Both the position numbers and the translations under genes were made by a program. Source: Paraburkholderia lycopersici (lineage in GTDB: Bacteria > Pseudomonadota > Gammaproteobacteria > Burkholderiales > Burkholderiaceae). Taken from it: a stretch of 64,000 nt of DNA. The DNA is taken from the NCBI RefSeq assembly GCF_900096975.1, contig NZ_FMYQ01000024.1:58161-122160 (forward strand). The letters are read 5' to 3'. Under the pieces are notes generated by a model. It made no database searches. It was not told where the DNA came from and worked only from the letters and a program-made list of their open reading frames with translations. Positions within the stretch are counted from its first letter, which is position 1; each line of letters starts with the position of its first letter. Shown here in pieces: positions 32,969-41,980 of this stretch.

Positions 32969-34129
32969 ATGAAGAAATCGCTAATCGCCGCGGCCATCCT
33001 GAGCGCCTTCGCCATTTCGGCGCATGCGCAAAGCAGCGTCACCCTCTACGGCCTGATCGATACCGGTCTCGTCTACACGAACAACCAGCTTGGCCACAGC
33101 AACTGGCAGATGAACACCAGTTCCACGCAGAACACGGTGTTCGGCCTCAAGGGTTCGGAAGATCTGGGCGGCGGTTTGCATGCAATCTTCAAGCTTGAAC
33201 AAGGCTTCCTGCTGAACAACGGCGCGCAGGCATTTTCGGGTCTCGGCTTCGGCTCCCAGGCCTGGGTGGGCCTGCAAAGCGACCCCTACGGCACGCTCAC
33301 GTTCGGCCGCCAGTTCGACGTGATGAACGACCTCGTGGGGCCGCTCACGGCCGAATTCAACACGTGGGGCGGCAACCTCGCAGCGCACCCGTTCGAAAAC
33401 GACAACCTCGCCGCGAATTCGGTGGTCGCCAACAACTCCGTCAAGTACGCGAGCCCGACCTGGTACGGCGTGACGTTCGAAACGATGTACTCGTTCAGCA
33501 ACAAGGCCGGCGACTTCGCGAACAACCGCTCTTACGGCTTCGCCATTGCATATAGCCAGGGCCCGCTGAACCTCGCAGCCGGCTACCTGCAGTTCAACAA
33601 CGCGGGCAATGGCAGCGGCGCGGTCACCAGCGGCGACACGAGCGCGAACTTCCTCGCGGAGCGCCAGCGCGTGTGGTCGCTCGGCGGCAATTACACTTAC
33701 GGGCCGGCCACTGTGGGTCTCGTCTGGAGTCACTCGCAGATCGACAACGTCGCCGGCGTCTACTCGTTCGGCACGGGCACCTATCTCGGCGCGAACGACA
33801 GCGCCGCCGGTTCGCTCGCCGGTTCGCTGCGCCTCGACAACTTCGAGGCCAACGTGAAATACGCGCTCACGCCCGCATGGAGCGTCTCGGGCGCGTACAC
33901 GTACACGCACGGCGCGTACAACGGCACGAACCCGGGCTGGAACACGGCGATGCTGCAGACGGACTACGCCATCAGCAAGCGCACCGACTTCTACCTTGAA
34001 GGCGTGTATCAGAACGTGCACGGCGCGCCGGCCGACTCCGTACTCTCGCACGCGATGCTCAACACGCTCTCGCCGTCGTCGACCGATACGCAGGTCGCCG
34101 TCACGGTTGGCATGCGTCACGCGTTCTAA
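32969..34129 (+). CDS. Gram-negative porin (Burkholderia OmpC-like), 386 aa
   Basis: An outer-membrane general porin. The signal peptide is about residues 1-20 (MKKSLIAAAILSAFAISAHA), and the mature protein begins QSSVTLYGLIDTGL, the standard start of this porin family. Internal family markers are FGLKGSEDLGGGLHAIFKLEQGF and AWVGLQSDPYGTLTFGRQFD. The C-terminus ends in VGMRHAF, the terminal Phe needed for BAM assembly. It should form a 16-stranded trimeric barrel. GGAG precedes the ATG. A GC-rich hairpin follows at 34149-34174. It lies downstream of the benzoate genes, so uptake of aromatics is possible but not shown. Confidence 0.94.
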   Translation: MKKSLIAAAILSAFAISAHAQSSVTLYGLIDTGLVYTNNQLGHSNWQMNTSSTQNTVFGLKGSEDLGGGLHAIFKLEQGFLLNNGAQAFSGLGFGSQAWVGLQSDPYGTLTFGRQFDVMNDLVGPLTAEFNTWGGNLAAHPFENDNLAANSVVANNSVKYASPTWYGVTFETMYSFSNKAGDFANNRSYGFAIAYSQGPLNLAAGYLQFNNAGNGSGAVTSGDTSANFLAERQRVWSLGGNYTYGPATVGLVWSHSQIDNVAGVYSFGTGTYLGANDSAAGSLAGSLRLDNFEANVKYALTPAWSVSGAYTYTHGAYNGTNPGWNTAMLQTDYAISKRTDFYLEGVYQNVHGAPADSVLSHAMLNTLSPSSTDTQVAVTVGMRHAF

Positions 34130-34148
34130 ATCGCTTCCCTGCGCTGAC

Positions 34149-34181
34149 TCCGGCGGGCATCTGTCCCCGCCGGACGTTTCC
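34149..34181 (+). terminator. Probable terminator after the porin
   Basis: TCCGGCGGG / CCCGCCGGA, a 9-bp perfect stem with an 8-nt loop, followed by CGTTTCCCC. The U-tract is short. Confidence 0.55.
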
Positions 34182-34265
34182 CCATGCGCGGCAGGCTTCC
34201 GTTCAGGTGGAGGCCCGCCGCGCAGTCGTGTCTGCATGTCTTCTGCGCACACCCACGCCCGGGAT

Positions 34266-34295
34266 AGTTGAAATTTTCAACTAGTTCACTATACT
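34266..34295 (+). promoter_or_regulatory. marR promoter with overlapping palindromic operator
   Basis: AGTTGAAATTTTCAACT (34266-34282) has perfect 8-bp arms around one central base. TTGAAA (34268-34273) and TATACT (34290-34295) form a good -35/-10 pair with a 16-bp spacer, so the palindrome covers the -35. The site fits autorepression by the MarR protein. Confidence 0.65.
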
Positions 34296-34357
34296 GGCGA
34301 CCAGTTTGCCGGCTGGCTGGCCGGCCGTGCGGGCTTACGAAGCCGGGGAGTGTGCCC

Positions 34358-34786
34358 TTGTATTCCGATTTCCTCACGTTCAGGCTCGATCAGACGAGCG
34401 CACTGCTCATGGAGCGTGCCAACGCGGTTTATCGCGCGCGTTGGGATCTCGACGTGCGCGCCATGCGCGTGCTGCGCATGATCCGCGCCGAGCCCGGCAT
34501 CACGCCCAAGGCCGTATCGCAACGGGCGCTCATCGAAAAGACGCTGCTTTCGAAAACGCTCGGCGAGCTGGAATCGCGTGGCCTGATCGGCCGCGGCACG
34601 CACATGTCGGACCGGCGCAGCGTCACGCTGCGCGTCACGCCCGAGGGCGCGAAAGTCGCGAATGCCTCGGAAAAAGCCGGCTCGAAGCTCGAATCCGAAC
34701 TCGCGGCCGTGCTCACCGAGCACGAGCGCAAGACGCTCGACCAGTTGCTCGCCAAGCTCGCGCAGAGCCTGATCGAAGACGTCTGA
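34358..34786 (+). CDS. MarR-family transcriptional regulator
   Basis: A 142-residue regulator. The winged helix is LDVRAMRVLRMIRAEPGITPKAVSQRALIEKTLLSKTLGELESRGLI (in part) with the wing at GTHMSDRRSVTLRVTPEG, followed by a long C-terminal dimer helix. The TTG at 34358 is chosen because GGGGAG lies 7 nt upstream; the GTG at 34352 is too close to it, and the longer frame from 34268 would start at the promoter -35. A palindromic operator overlaps the promoter. The next gene is a decayed amidohydrolase fragment, which may once have been the target. Confidence 0.85.
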   Translation: MYSDFLTFRLDQTSALLMERANAVYRARWDLDVRAMRVLRMIRAEPGITPKAVSQRALIEKTLLSKTLGELESRGLIGRGTHMSDRRSVTLRVTPEGAKVANASEKAGSKLESELAAVLTEHERKTLDQLLAKLAQSLIEDV

Positions 34787-34837
34787 AATCGCGGCCCCGC
34801 GCAATTGCACTTTGAAATACGCATGAAGGAGTCGTCC

Positions 34838-35140
34838 ATGCCGAATCTCGTCGAGACAGTCGCGCCCGCCATCGGCGCGCTGTTGCACGAGCCCGAACCG
34901 CGCCACGAGGAAATGCACCGGCATCCCGGACTGTCGATGCGGGAATGGCGCACCGCCTCGCTCGTGCCGCGCCAGGTGCGCGTGACGGGCGGCGCGGCCG
35001 TGCTGTGCAATGGCGAAGCGCCCGCCGCGATGCGGCATGCCGGCGTGCACGCGCCGGTGCTCGACCCCATGCGCGCCGGCTTCGATGCGATGCCCTGCGC
35101 GGCCGCTGCGCGGCCTGGCCGCGAAAGCGAGGCCGCGTGA
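34838..35140 (+). pseudogene. Remnant of an M20-family amidohydrolase (N-terminal fragment)
   Basis: A 100-residue open frame that still reads like the start of a hippurate-hydrolase-type M20 amidohydrolase. IGALLHEPEPRHEEMHRHPG and LSMREWRTASLV match the usual D(L/I)HAHPELS-x-x-E-x-RTA motif. Later CNGEAP and PMRAGFDAMPC match LRNGDGPT and LRADMDALP. The metal-binding and catalytic domain (about 290 further residues) is missing, and the end runs into the TRIC-type gene. GGAG lies before ATG 34838. I call it a relic; a short functional protein derived from it is possible. Confidence 0.5.
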
Positions 35141-35142
35141 GC

Positions 35143-35871
35143 ATGGAGCTGGGCGCGCACGTTGGCGCGCATATCAACGCGCATGCGGCGTATACGATTC
35201 TCGATCTGATCGGCACGTTCGCGTTTGCGATCTCGGGAGCCGTGGCCGCGAGGCAGCGACGGCTCGATCTTTTCGGCATCGTCGTCGTGAGTTTCATGGT
35301 GGCGTGCGGCGGCGGCATCATCCGCGATCTGTGCATCGGCGCGGTGCCGCCCGCGGGGCTCGCGAACTGGGCCTATCTCGCGGTTTCGGTGCTGGCCGCC
35401 GGGCTCACCATCGCCGCGTATCCGCAGGTGCGGCGGCTGCGCCATCCCGTGCTGCTGTTCGATGCGATCGGGCTCGGGCTCTTTGCCGTCGCGGGCGCGC
35501 AGAAGGCGCTCGCGTATAGTCAGAGCGCGGAGCCGGCCATCATTCTCGGCATCGTGAGCGCGGTGGGCGGTGGCGTGATGCGCGACGTGCTGCTTTCGCG
35601 CGTGCCGGCCATTCTCGATCGCGAGATCTACGCTTCGGCTGCGTTGCTCGGCGCTTCGGTCCAGGTGGGCCTCACGTATGTCGGCTGGTCTGCGTTCTGG
35701 ACGCCGTGGGTGGCCGTGATGTCGTGCGTGGCGCTGCGTCTTGCCTCGCTCTATTACGGCTGGCGTCTGCCGGTTTTCCACGCCGCGCGGACGCAGACGC
35801 AGCCAGCGGCGCAAAACGGCGGCGACGCGAAACGCGCTCGACAGGCGGATTCGCGGCAGGATGCGCGATAG
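35143..35871 (+). CDS. TRIC-type (UPF0126, YicG-like) membrane channel protein
   Basis: A 242-residue inner-membrane protein made of two homologous three-helix repeats. The first contains FAFAISGAVAARQRRLDLFGIVVVSFMVACGGGIIRDLCIGAVPP (in part) and the second LFDAIGLGLFAVAGAQKAL then VSAVGGGVMRDVLLSRVPAIL. The paired GGG-x-x-RD motifs are the hallmark. Bacterial relatives are trimeric cation channels; glycine uptake has been suggested for some. The C-terminus after residue 205 is a soluble, low-complexity tail. GTG 35137 is an alternative start that would overlap the preceding stop. Confidence 0.87.
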   Translation: MELGAHVGAHINAHAAYTILDLIGTFAFAISGAVAARQRRLDLFGIVVVSFMVACGGGIIRDLCIGAVPPAGLANWAYLAVSVLAAGLTIAAYPQVRRLRHPVLLFDAIGLGLFAVAGAQKALAYSQSAEPAIILGIVSAVGGGVMRDVLLSRVPAILDREIYASAALLGASVQVGLTYVGWSAFWTPWVAVMSCVALRLASLYYGWRLPVFHAARTQTQPAAQNGGDAKRARQADSRQDAR

Positions 35872-36527
35872 CCTCGGCACGCCGTGTGCCGGCAGTTGCC
35901 ACGCACTCTTCGATGCGCCGCGCCGATCTTCGGGCCGAAGCGCTATGGACATTCGACAGCGTCACATCCTCACTCGCCTGGATTGCCGCCGCGCCGGCCT
36001 GCGGCTCGCCGGCGCGGAATCGCGCGACTGAGGTCTTGCACGCGCGCCGTACTGCCGAAGCTGCCGCTTTTTTCCCTTTTTACCTGCACTGTGCGTATGG
36101 TGCGCGGTTCGCCATGCGGCCACCGCGCCATCACGGGGCGCCGCGTTGGCGCAAAGGCCTCGCGCCGGCAGGCGCGCGACGCTTCGCAGTGCGTTCCATA
36201 GTGAACTTCGCGCCGAGTCTCGCCCTGCTGCCCCGCGCGATGCATCGCACATGGCGCGACGCGGCACGCAATGTGCGCATCGTCGAGCTGGCCGTCACCC
36301 GTCGGGTCAAATGCCATCTTTGCGTGCTGCATGATCGCCGAGCGCCGACCAGCCAGAAAGCGGTATTCTGCACGACGCGCTATTCTTTTTTTTAGTACGC
36401 GATGCGTCCGGCGCAGGTCATGCGGCCCGATGCGCGCGGCCGGGCGCGGTGGCTTCTCTGCGCGTCATTGCACGTTATTCGCCCGGCACGGGCCGGACCA
36501 AGAAAGAAGACTCCACAGGGAGTTGAC
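35872..36527. other. Gene-free stretch upstream of a porin
   Basis: About 655 bp with only arginine/alanine-rich open frames. A T-run near 36385-36393 (TTTTTTTTAG) is the only feature that stands out, with no strong hairpin before it. It should contain the promoter of the porin at 36528. Confidence 0.45.
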
Positions 36528-37631
36528 GTGAAAACGACGCTTGGCGCAGTGCTGCTGCTTGCCGCCAGTCCGGCCGCGAGCGCACAAACGAGTATCACGC
36601 TGTACGGCCGCATGGATGGCGGCATCGAATACCTCAACCACATCGCGAACGGCAACGGCGGCAGCTCGAGCCGCTGGAGCGCCGAAGGCGGCGACTGGGG
36701 CACCAGCATGCTGGGCTTCAAGGGCACCGAGGACCTCGGCGGCGGCACCGCCGCGATCTTCAACCTCGAAACCGCATTGCAGATCATGAACGGCACCACG
36801 GGTGGCGGCCGGCTCTTTTCGCGCCGCGCCTACGTGGGCCTGAAGAGCGAGACGTGGGGGCAACTGCAAGCCGGCCGTAATCTCTTCATCGACAGCGACG
36901 GCGTGTGGGCGTTCGACCCGTTCGTTCAGCAGGCGGTGTCGTCGGCCTCGCTCGTGCGCGGCCGCAACTGGCAGCAAACGAGCAACAACGTCGAATATCA
37001 CAGCCCCGTGTGGAATGGCTTCGACGTGCAGGGACAATATGCGTTCGGCAATCAGCCGGGTGCCTTCAACAGTGGCGCAGAGGGCGAGTTCGGCCGTTCG
37101 GACGGCATCATGCTCTCCTGCCATTCACCGCTTTTCGACGTGCGCGGCATCTACGACGAACTGCGCGATTCGAGCGGGCGCTTCTCCAACATCTTCACGG
37201 CTTCGCGCGAATACTTCGTGGGCGGCAACCTGCGCGTGCGGAAGTTCAAGATCCAGGCCGCGTACACGCATTACTCCGCGCCCGATTCTCCCCCCGGCAT
37301 TTCCGATACCGCCGATCACTACTGGCTCGGCGCGACTTATCAAGCCACGCCGAGGTGGGCCGTGACGGCCGCGGGCTTCTATATTCATGTGGGCGAGGGC
37401 GGCGGCGACGTCGCGCACGACCCCGCGAGCCACGCCACGCTCTACGCGCTCGGCACGACCTGTAACCCGAGTGCGCGCACGTTTCTCTACGGCACGGTCG
37501 CGTATGTGGACAACAGCGGGAACGGCACGTTTTCGGTATTCGCCACGCCGCGCGACGCGAGCGCGCCGACCAGCCCCATGTCCGGGGAATCGCAGACGGG
37601 CGCCTACGTGGGCATGATGCATCTGTTCTGA
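36528..37631 (+). CDS. Gram-negative porin, 367 aa
   Basis: An outer-membrane porin of the same family as the 32969 gene. A short signal peptide (about residues 1-18, TTLGAVLLLAASPAASA) is followed by QTSITLYGRMDGGIEYL. Markers are MLGFKGTEDLGGGTAAIFNLETAL, RAYVGLKSETWGQLQAGRNLF and the C-terminal VGMMHLF. The start is GTG 36528, with AGGGAG 5 nt upstream. It is separated by 54 bp from the glucose dehydrogenase gene, so the two may be co-transcribed: a porin for glucose or another sugar next to its periplasmic oxidase is plausible. Confidence 0.9.
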   Translation: MKTTLGAVLLLAASPAASAQTSITLYGRMDGGIEYLNHIANGNGGSSSRWSAEGGDWGTSMLGFKGTEDLGGGTAAIFNLETALQIMNGTTGGGRLFSRRAYVGLKSETWGQLQAGRNLFIDSDGVWAFDPFVQQAVSSASLVRGRNWQQTSNNVEYHSPVWNGFDVQGQYAFGNQPGAFNSGAEGEFGRSDGIMLSCHSPLFDVRGIYDELRDSSGRFSNIFTASREYFVGGNLRVRKFKIQAAYTHYSAPDSPPGISDTADHYWLGATYQATPRWAVTAAGFYIHVGEGGGDVAHDPASHATLYALGTTCNPSARTFLYGTVAYVDNSGNGTFSVFATPRDASAPTSPMSGESQTGAYVGMMHLF

Positions 37632-37685
37632 GTCAACGTTTTTGCCGCTTTTCGCATACGGCATTCTTCGAGGAAGGTTGAGATC

Positions 37686-40187
37686 ATGGCCAGACTATCG
37701 AAACCGCTGGGCGTCATCGGCGTCATCTCCATGCTGTTCACGCTGCTCACCGCGATCTATCTGCTGGTCGGCGGTGCGTGGCTGGTCTCGCTCGGCGGCT
37801 CGCCGTATTACGTCGTGACCGGCGTCGTGCTGCTCATCTTCGCCTGGCTGCTCTGGCGCGCGAGCCCCACCGCATTCGTGCTCTATGCGATCGTGCTGAT
37901 CGGCACGGCGATATGGGGGCTCTGGGAATCGGGTCCCGACTTCTGGGCGCTCGTGCCGCGCTCGGGCGTGCTCGTGGTGTTCGGCGTGTGGCTGCTGGTG
38001 CTCATGAGCTGGCGTCTCGAGCGCCCGCGCCAGTTCGGGGTGGTTTCGCTCGTGGTCGGGCTTCTCGTCTGGGGCGCCGTGCTCGTCTATGCGCATTTCA
38101 ACGATCCGCAGCAGGTCAACGGCTCGCTGGCGGCCGTGAGGGCCACGCCCGCGCCGAACCCGGAAGGCATCCAGCCTTCCGAGTGGCCCGCCTATGGCCG
38201 CGATCAACAGGGCACGCGCTATTCGCCGCTGCAGCAGATCACGCCCGATAACGCGCACAACCTCCAGGTCGCCTGGACCTTCCGCACGGGCGACGTGAAA
38301 GGGCCCAACGATCCGGTCGAGATCACCAACGAAGTTACGCCGATCAAGATCGGCGACCTGCTTTACCTGTGCTCGCCGCACCAGATCCTGTTCGCGCTCG
38401 ACGCGCAGACAGGCGAGCTCAAATGGAAGTTCGATCCGAAGCTTCAGCCCGATCCGTCGTTCCAGCACGTCACTTGCCGGGGCGTGTCGTTCATCGATCT
38501 TTCGGCGAGCGCGGCGCCCGCGAGCGATGCGGCGGCAACGACAGCCGCGGCGGCCGCTTCGGCGCTCGAGGCTGCCGCGCCTGCAAGCGAAGCCGCATCC
38601 GACACGCAAGCCGCTGCGCCCGCCAGCGAAACCATGGCCGCCGCCGCGCCCGCCGCCAACGGCGCGTGCTCGCGACGCATCCTGCTGCCGGTGAACGACG
38701 GCCATCTCTACGCGCTCGACGCGCTAACGGGCGAGCGCTGCGCGGGCTTCGGCAATAACGGCGATCTCGATCTGCAACATGCCATGCCGGTGACGACGCC
38801 GGGCATGTACGAACCCACGTCGCCGCCCATCGTCACGAGCAACGTGATCGTCGTGGCGGGCGCGGTCGAGGACAACTTCTCGAACCGCGAGCCCTCGGGC
38901 GTGATACGCGGCTTCGACGTGCGAACCGGCAAGCTGCTGTGGGCGTTCGATCCGGGCGCGGCCGAGCCGAACAGGATGCCCGGCCCGGGCGAGCACTTCT
39001 CCTGGAACTCGCCGAACTCGTGGGCCCCGGCCGCCTACGATCCGAAGCTCGACATCGTCTATCTGCCGATGGGCGTGAGGACGCCGGATATCTGGGGCGG
39101 CGACCGCACGCCCGATATGGAGCGCTACGCCAGCGGCCTGCTCGCGCTGCATGCTTCGACGGGCAAGCTCGCGTGGTTCTACCAGACGGCGCATCACGAC
39201 CTCTGGGACATGGACATGCCCTCGCAGCCCACGCTCGCAGACATCGCCGACAAGGACGGCAAGACCGTTCCCGTGGTATATGCGCCCGCGAAAACCGGCA
39301 ACCTGTTCGTGCTCGACCGCCGCACGGGCGCGCTTGTCGTGCCCGCGCCCGAAATGCCGGTGCCGCAGGGCGCCGCGCCCGGCGACCGCGTCTCGCCCAC
39401 GCAGCCGTTTTCGCAGCTCACGTTCCGGCCGTCGAAGAACCTCACGGACGCCGATATGTGGGGCGCCACGATGTACGACCAGCTCGTGTGCCGCGTGATG
39501 TTCCACAAGCTGCGCTATGAAGGCACGTTCACGCCGCCTTCGCTGCAGGGCACGCTCGTGTTCCCGGGCAATCTCGGCATGTTCGAGTGGGGCGGGCTCG
39601 CCATCGACACCGACCGGCAGATCGCCGTGGCGAACCCGATCGCGCTGCCCTTCGTCTCGCGGCTGATTCCGCGCGGGGCGGGCAACCCGCAGGAGCCGCA
39701 GCCGGGGGCGAAGGGCAGCGGCACGGAGGCGGGCATCCAGCCGCAATACGGCGTGCCTTTCGGCGTGACGCTCAACCCGTTCATGTCGCCGCTCGGCCTG
39801 CCATGCAAGCAGCCCGCGTGGGGCTACATCTCGGCGATCGATCTCAAGACCAACCAGATCGTCTGGAAAAAGCGCATCGGCACCACGCGCGACAGCTCGC
39901 CGATTCCGCTGGCCTTCAGGATGGGCATGCCGATGCTGGGCGGCCCGATGGTGACGGCGGGCGGCGTGATCTTCATCGGCGCGACCGCAGACAACTACCT
40001 GCGCGCGTTCGACGTGAACGACGGCAGGCGGCTCTGGCAGGCGCGTCTGCCCGCCGGCGGCCAGGCCACGCCGATGACGTACGCGGTCAACGGCCGCCAG
40101 TTCGTCGTGATCGCGGCGGGCGGGCACGGCTCGTTCGGCACGAAGCTCGGTGACTACGTGATTGCCTACGCGCTGCCGAAGCAGTGA
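37686..40187 (+). CDS. gcd: Membrane-bound PQQ-dependent glucose dehydrogenase
   Basis: An 833-residue quinoprotein that oxidises glucose to gluconolactone in the periplasm and passes electrons to ubiquinone. The N-terminal 140 residues form five membrane helices, as in E. coli Gcd. The rest is an eight-bladed propeller starting at EWPAYGRDQQGTRYSPLQQI, with TGELKWKFDP, GTGDG-less W-motifs such as TGKLAWFYQTAHHDLWDMDMPSQP, and YVIAYALPK at the end. About residues 272-326 are an Ala/Ser/Thr-rich insert not present in E. coli Gcd (796 aa), and it accounts for the extra length. GAGGAAGG precedes the ATG. A strong terminator follows (40234-40265). A quinate-type relative is less likely given the Gcd-like helices. 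Confidence 0.92.
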   Translation: MARLSKPLGVIGVISMLFTLLTAIYLLVGGAWLVSLGGSPYYVVTGVVLLIFAWLLWRASPTAFVLYAIVLIGTAIWGLWESGPDFWALVPRSGVLVVFGVWLLVLMSWRLERPRQFGVVSLVVGLLVWGAVLVYAHFNDPQQVNGSLAAVRATPAPNPEGIQPSEWPAYGRDQQGTRYSPLQQITPDNAHNLQVAWTFRTGDVKGPNDPVEITNEVTPIKIGDLLYLCSPHQILFALDAQTGELKWKFDPKLQPDPSFQHVTCRGVSFIDLSASAAPASDAAATTAAAAASALEAAAPASEAASDTQAAAPASETMAAAAPAANGACSRRILLPVNDGHLYALDALTGERCAGFGNNGDLDLQHAMPVTTPGMYEPTSPPIVTSNVIVVAGAVEDNFSNREPSGVIRGFDVRTGKLLWAFDPGAAEPNRMPGPGEHFSWNSPNSWAPAAYDPKLDIVYLPMGVRTPDIWGGDRTPDMERYASGLLALHASTGKLAWFYQTAHHDLWDMDMPSQPTLADIADKDGKTVPVVYAPAKTGNLFVLDRRTGALVVPAPEMPVPQGAAPGDRVSPTQPFSQLTFRPSKNLTDADMWGATMYDQLVCRVMFHKLRYEGTFTPPSLQGTLVFPGNLGMFEWGGLAIDTDRQIAVANPIALPFVSRLIPRGAGNPQEPQPGAKGSGTEAGIQPQYGVPFGVTLNPFMSPLGLPCKQPAWGYISAIDLKTNQIVWKKRIGTTRDSSPIPLAFRMGMPMLGGPMVTAGGVIFIGATADNYLRAFDVNDGRRLWQARLPAGGQATPMTYAVNGRQFVVIAAGGHGSFGTKLGDYVIAYALPKQ

Positions 40188-40233
40188 CGGCACGCCGCGC
40201 CGGGCGCTTGCGGTTTCGCGATTCTTCCGGTGG

Positions 40234-40265
40234 CGGCAGGCGCGCGCATGGCGCCTGCCGCTTTT
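40234..40265 (+). terminator. Intrinsic terminator after gcd
   Basis: CGGCAGGCGC / GCGCCTGCCG, a perfect 10-bp stem with a 7-nt loop, followed by CTTTTC. Confidence 0.8.
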
Positions 40266-40313
40266 CATGCAGCCTGCACCGCCGCGTTCGCGCGCTTCAT
40301 TCGCTATTCCTGT

Positions 40314-41342
40314 ATGAACCGAACATTGCGCGCGGCGCGCGCCTGGGCGATCGTGTCGATCGTCATGTCGCACACGACGAGCGCACACGCGCAAAGTTCA
40401 GTCACGCTGTATGGGGCGCTCGATACGAGCATCGAAATCACCAATCCGGGCGCGGGATGGGTCGCGCGCATGGACTCGGGCGCGTATCGCGGCTCGCGCT
40501 TCGGAATGCGCGGCGTCGAAGACCTCGGCGATGGCATCAAGCTGCTGTTCGAGCTCGAAAACGGCTTTGGCTCCGCCGACGGTACCCTGGCCGTGGCCGG
40601 CACGGTCTTCAACCGCCAGGCATGGATAGGCGTGGGCACGCCGTGGGGCGCGGTGCGCGTGGGGCGGCAATATTCGCCGATCTACATTCCGTTCAAGGGC
40701 CAGCTCGACGCGTTCGGTGCGGGGACCATCGCGTCGGGCCTCGACAATCTTTCGAAGATCACGCCGTACGAAAGCAATGCGATCACCTATCTCTCGCCCG
40801 AAATCTACGGCTTTTCGACCACGCTGATGGCCTCGCTGCGCGACCCGTCCACGGACGGCAACGGGCTCTCCGGCACGGTCGAAACCTTCGCGTGGCGGCG
40901 CGGGCCGTTTCGCATCTCGTATGCGCATCAACAGCAGAACGGCGACGGCGCCTTGCGCGCGAACCTTGGCGGCGTCTCGTACGTATTCGGTGCGCTCACG
41001 GGTTTTCTCGCGTATTTCAACGGCGACGGCGGCACGCCGCGCTATCACAACGACGGCATTTCGGTGTCGGCGCGCTATGCGGTGACGTCGCGCTTTCGCG
41101 CGTCGCTCGGCTATACGTGGCTGCGCGACCGCTCGGGCGGCGACGACGACGCGGACCAGTTCAGCGCGGCCTGCGAGTACGATCTGTCGAAGCGCGTGTT
41201 GCTCTACGCGAGCGCGGGATGGCTGCGCAATCACGGCCAGGCGGCGTTCACGCTGCGCGGTGTGAACGTCACGGGCCTGCCGCCTTCGTGGCCTGGCGCG
41301 CCGGTGCGCGGCGTTCAGATTGGCGTGATCGATCGATTCTAA
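40314..41342 (+). CDS. Gram-negative porin, 342 aa
   Basis: A third porin. The signal peptide covers about residues 1-27 (ARAWAIVSIVMSHTTSAHA), then QSSVTLYGALDTSIEI. Markers are SRFGMRGVEDLGDGIKLLFELENGF and RQAWIGVGTPWGAVRVGRQY; the C-terminus is GVQIGVIDRF, ending in Phe. It is a little shorter than the others. ATG 40314 is chosen because it gives a proper signal peptide. The Shine-Dalgarno site is weak, and the gene lies just beyond the gcd terminator, so it has its own promoter. Confidence 0.9.
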   Translation: MNRTLRAARAWAIVSIVMSHTTSAHAQSSVTLYGALDTSIEITNPGAGWVARMDSGAYRGSRFGMRGVEDLGDGIKLLFELENGFGSADGTLAVAGTVFNRQAWIGVGTPWGAVRVGRQYSPIYIPFKGQLDAFGAGTIASGLDNLSKITPYESNAITYLSPEIYGFSTTLMASLRDPSTDGNGLSGTVETFAWRRGPFRISYAHQQQNGDGALRANLGGVSYVFGALTGFLAYFNGDGGTPRYHNDGISVSARYAVTSRFRASLGYTWLRDRSGGDDDADQFSAACEYDLSKRVLLYASAGWLRNHGQAAFTLRGVNVTGLPPSWPGAPVRGVQIGVIDRF

Positions 41343-41541
41343 CCGGCCGGATAGTGTCGACTCCCGCCGCATACCCCTGGAATCGGCAAGCGATTGCGGT
41401 TACCTGCTTGCCGACGGCAACGAAAGTAGCGGTAGAGGGGGGGCAGCGCGCGGTCGATCTGCCGAACGCGTCGAGCAACGCGTCGAAACCATCGTCGGCT
41501 ATGTGGACAGTTCACACCCGGCGCCCGCGCGGGCGATCGCG

Positions 41542-41980
41542 CTAGTCGAAGGCCACGCAGAGGCGCTCGATCGGTACGGCGATCAGAATGCAGGTCGAAA
41601 AGGCGAGTCCAAAGGTGAAGGCCACGGAAGCGGTCGCGCCGCACCACGCAATGAAGCCGCGTGCGTCACGCTTTTCCTTCGAGGCGTAGGCAATTTTTCG
41701 CCAGGCGCGGCCTGCCGCGAAAGTGATGACGATCGCGACCCCCGAGCGCGCAGACTGAAGCGATGCCCAGAATGCGATGCGTGTCGCGCCATGTCGGGGC
41801 ATCTTGCGCCACGACGTCGGCGCAGGCCGTCGAAACGAGCGTGACGCCGAGCGCGAGGTGCAGCAGCCAGATCAGCGGTACGGCGCAAAGGCCGAGCCAG
41901 ACGGCCATGCGCTGGGCGCGGGTTGGCTCGGGGCGCAGATCGGTGCGGGCTGGTCGCCCGGACGAACGGGCGGAGGTCAT
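41542..41980 (-). pseudogene. Small inner-membrane protein gene with a +1 frameshift in a G-run
   Basis: Two frames together encode one plausible three-helix membrane protein of about 145 residues. The first (from ATG 41980, with AGGAGAG upstream) gives AVWLGLCAVPLIWLLHLALGVTL and ends in sense at SVCALG. The second continues with VAIVITFAAGRAWRKI and TASVAFTFGLAFSTCILIAV to the stop at 41542. They are joined by a run of five G (CCCCC at 41739-41743 on the plus strand); four G would restore the frame. Either the gene is broken, the run is phase-variable, or the base call is wrong. The N-terminal helix resembles small membrane proteins found near cytochrome oxidase genes; function unknown. Confidence 0.65.

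Noticed and set aside
35706..36395. A 229-codon frame filling the gap before the second porin
   Set aside because: It begins inside the TRIC-type gene, is rich in Arg/Ala/Pro, and has no ribosome binding site or recognisable motif.
38724..40394. A 556-codon open frame on the minus strand within gcd, and similar long antisense frames elsewhere (e.g. 34429-35952 and 56598-58292)
   Set aside because: They lie opposite or out of frame with well-recognised genes, are rich in Arg, Ala and Pro, and show no domain motif. They are by-products of high GC content.
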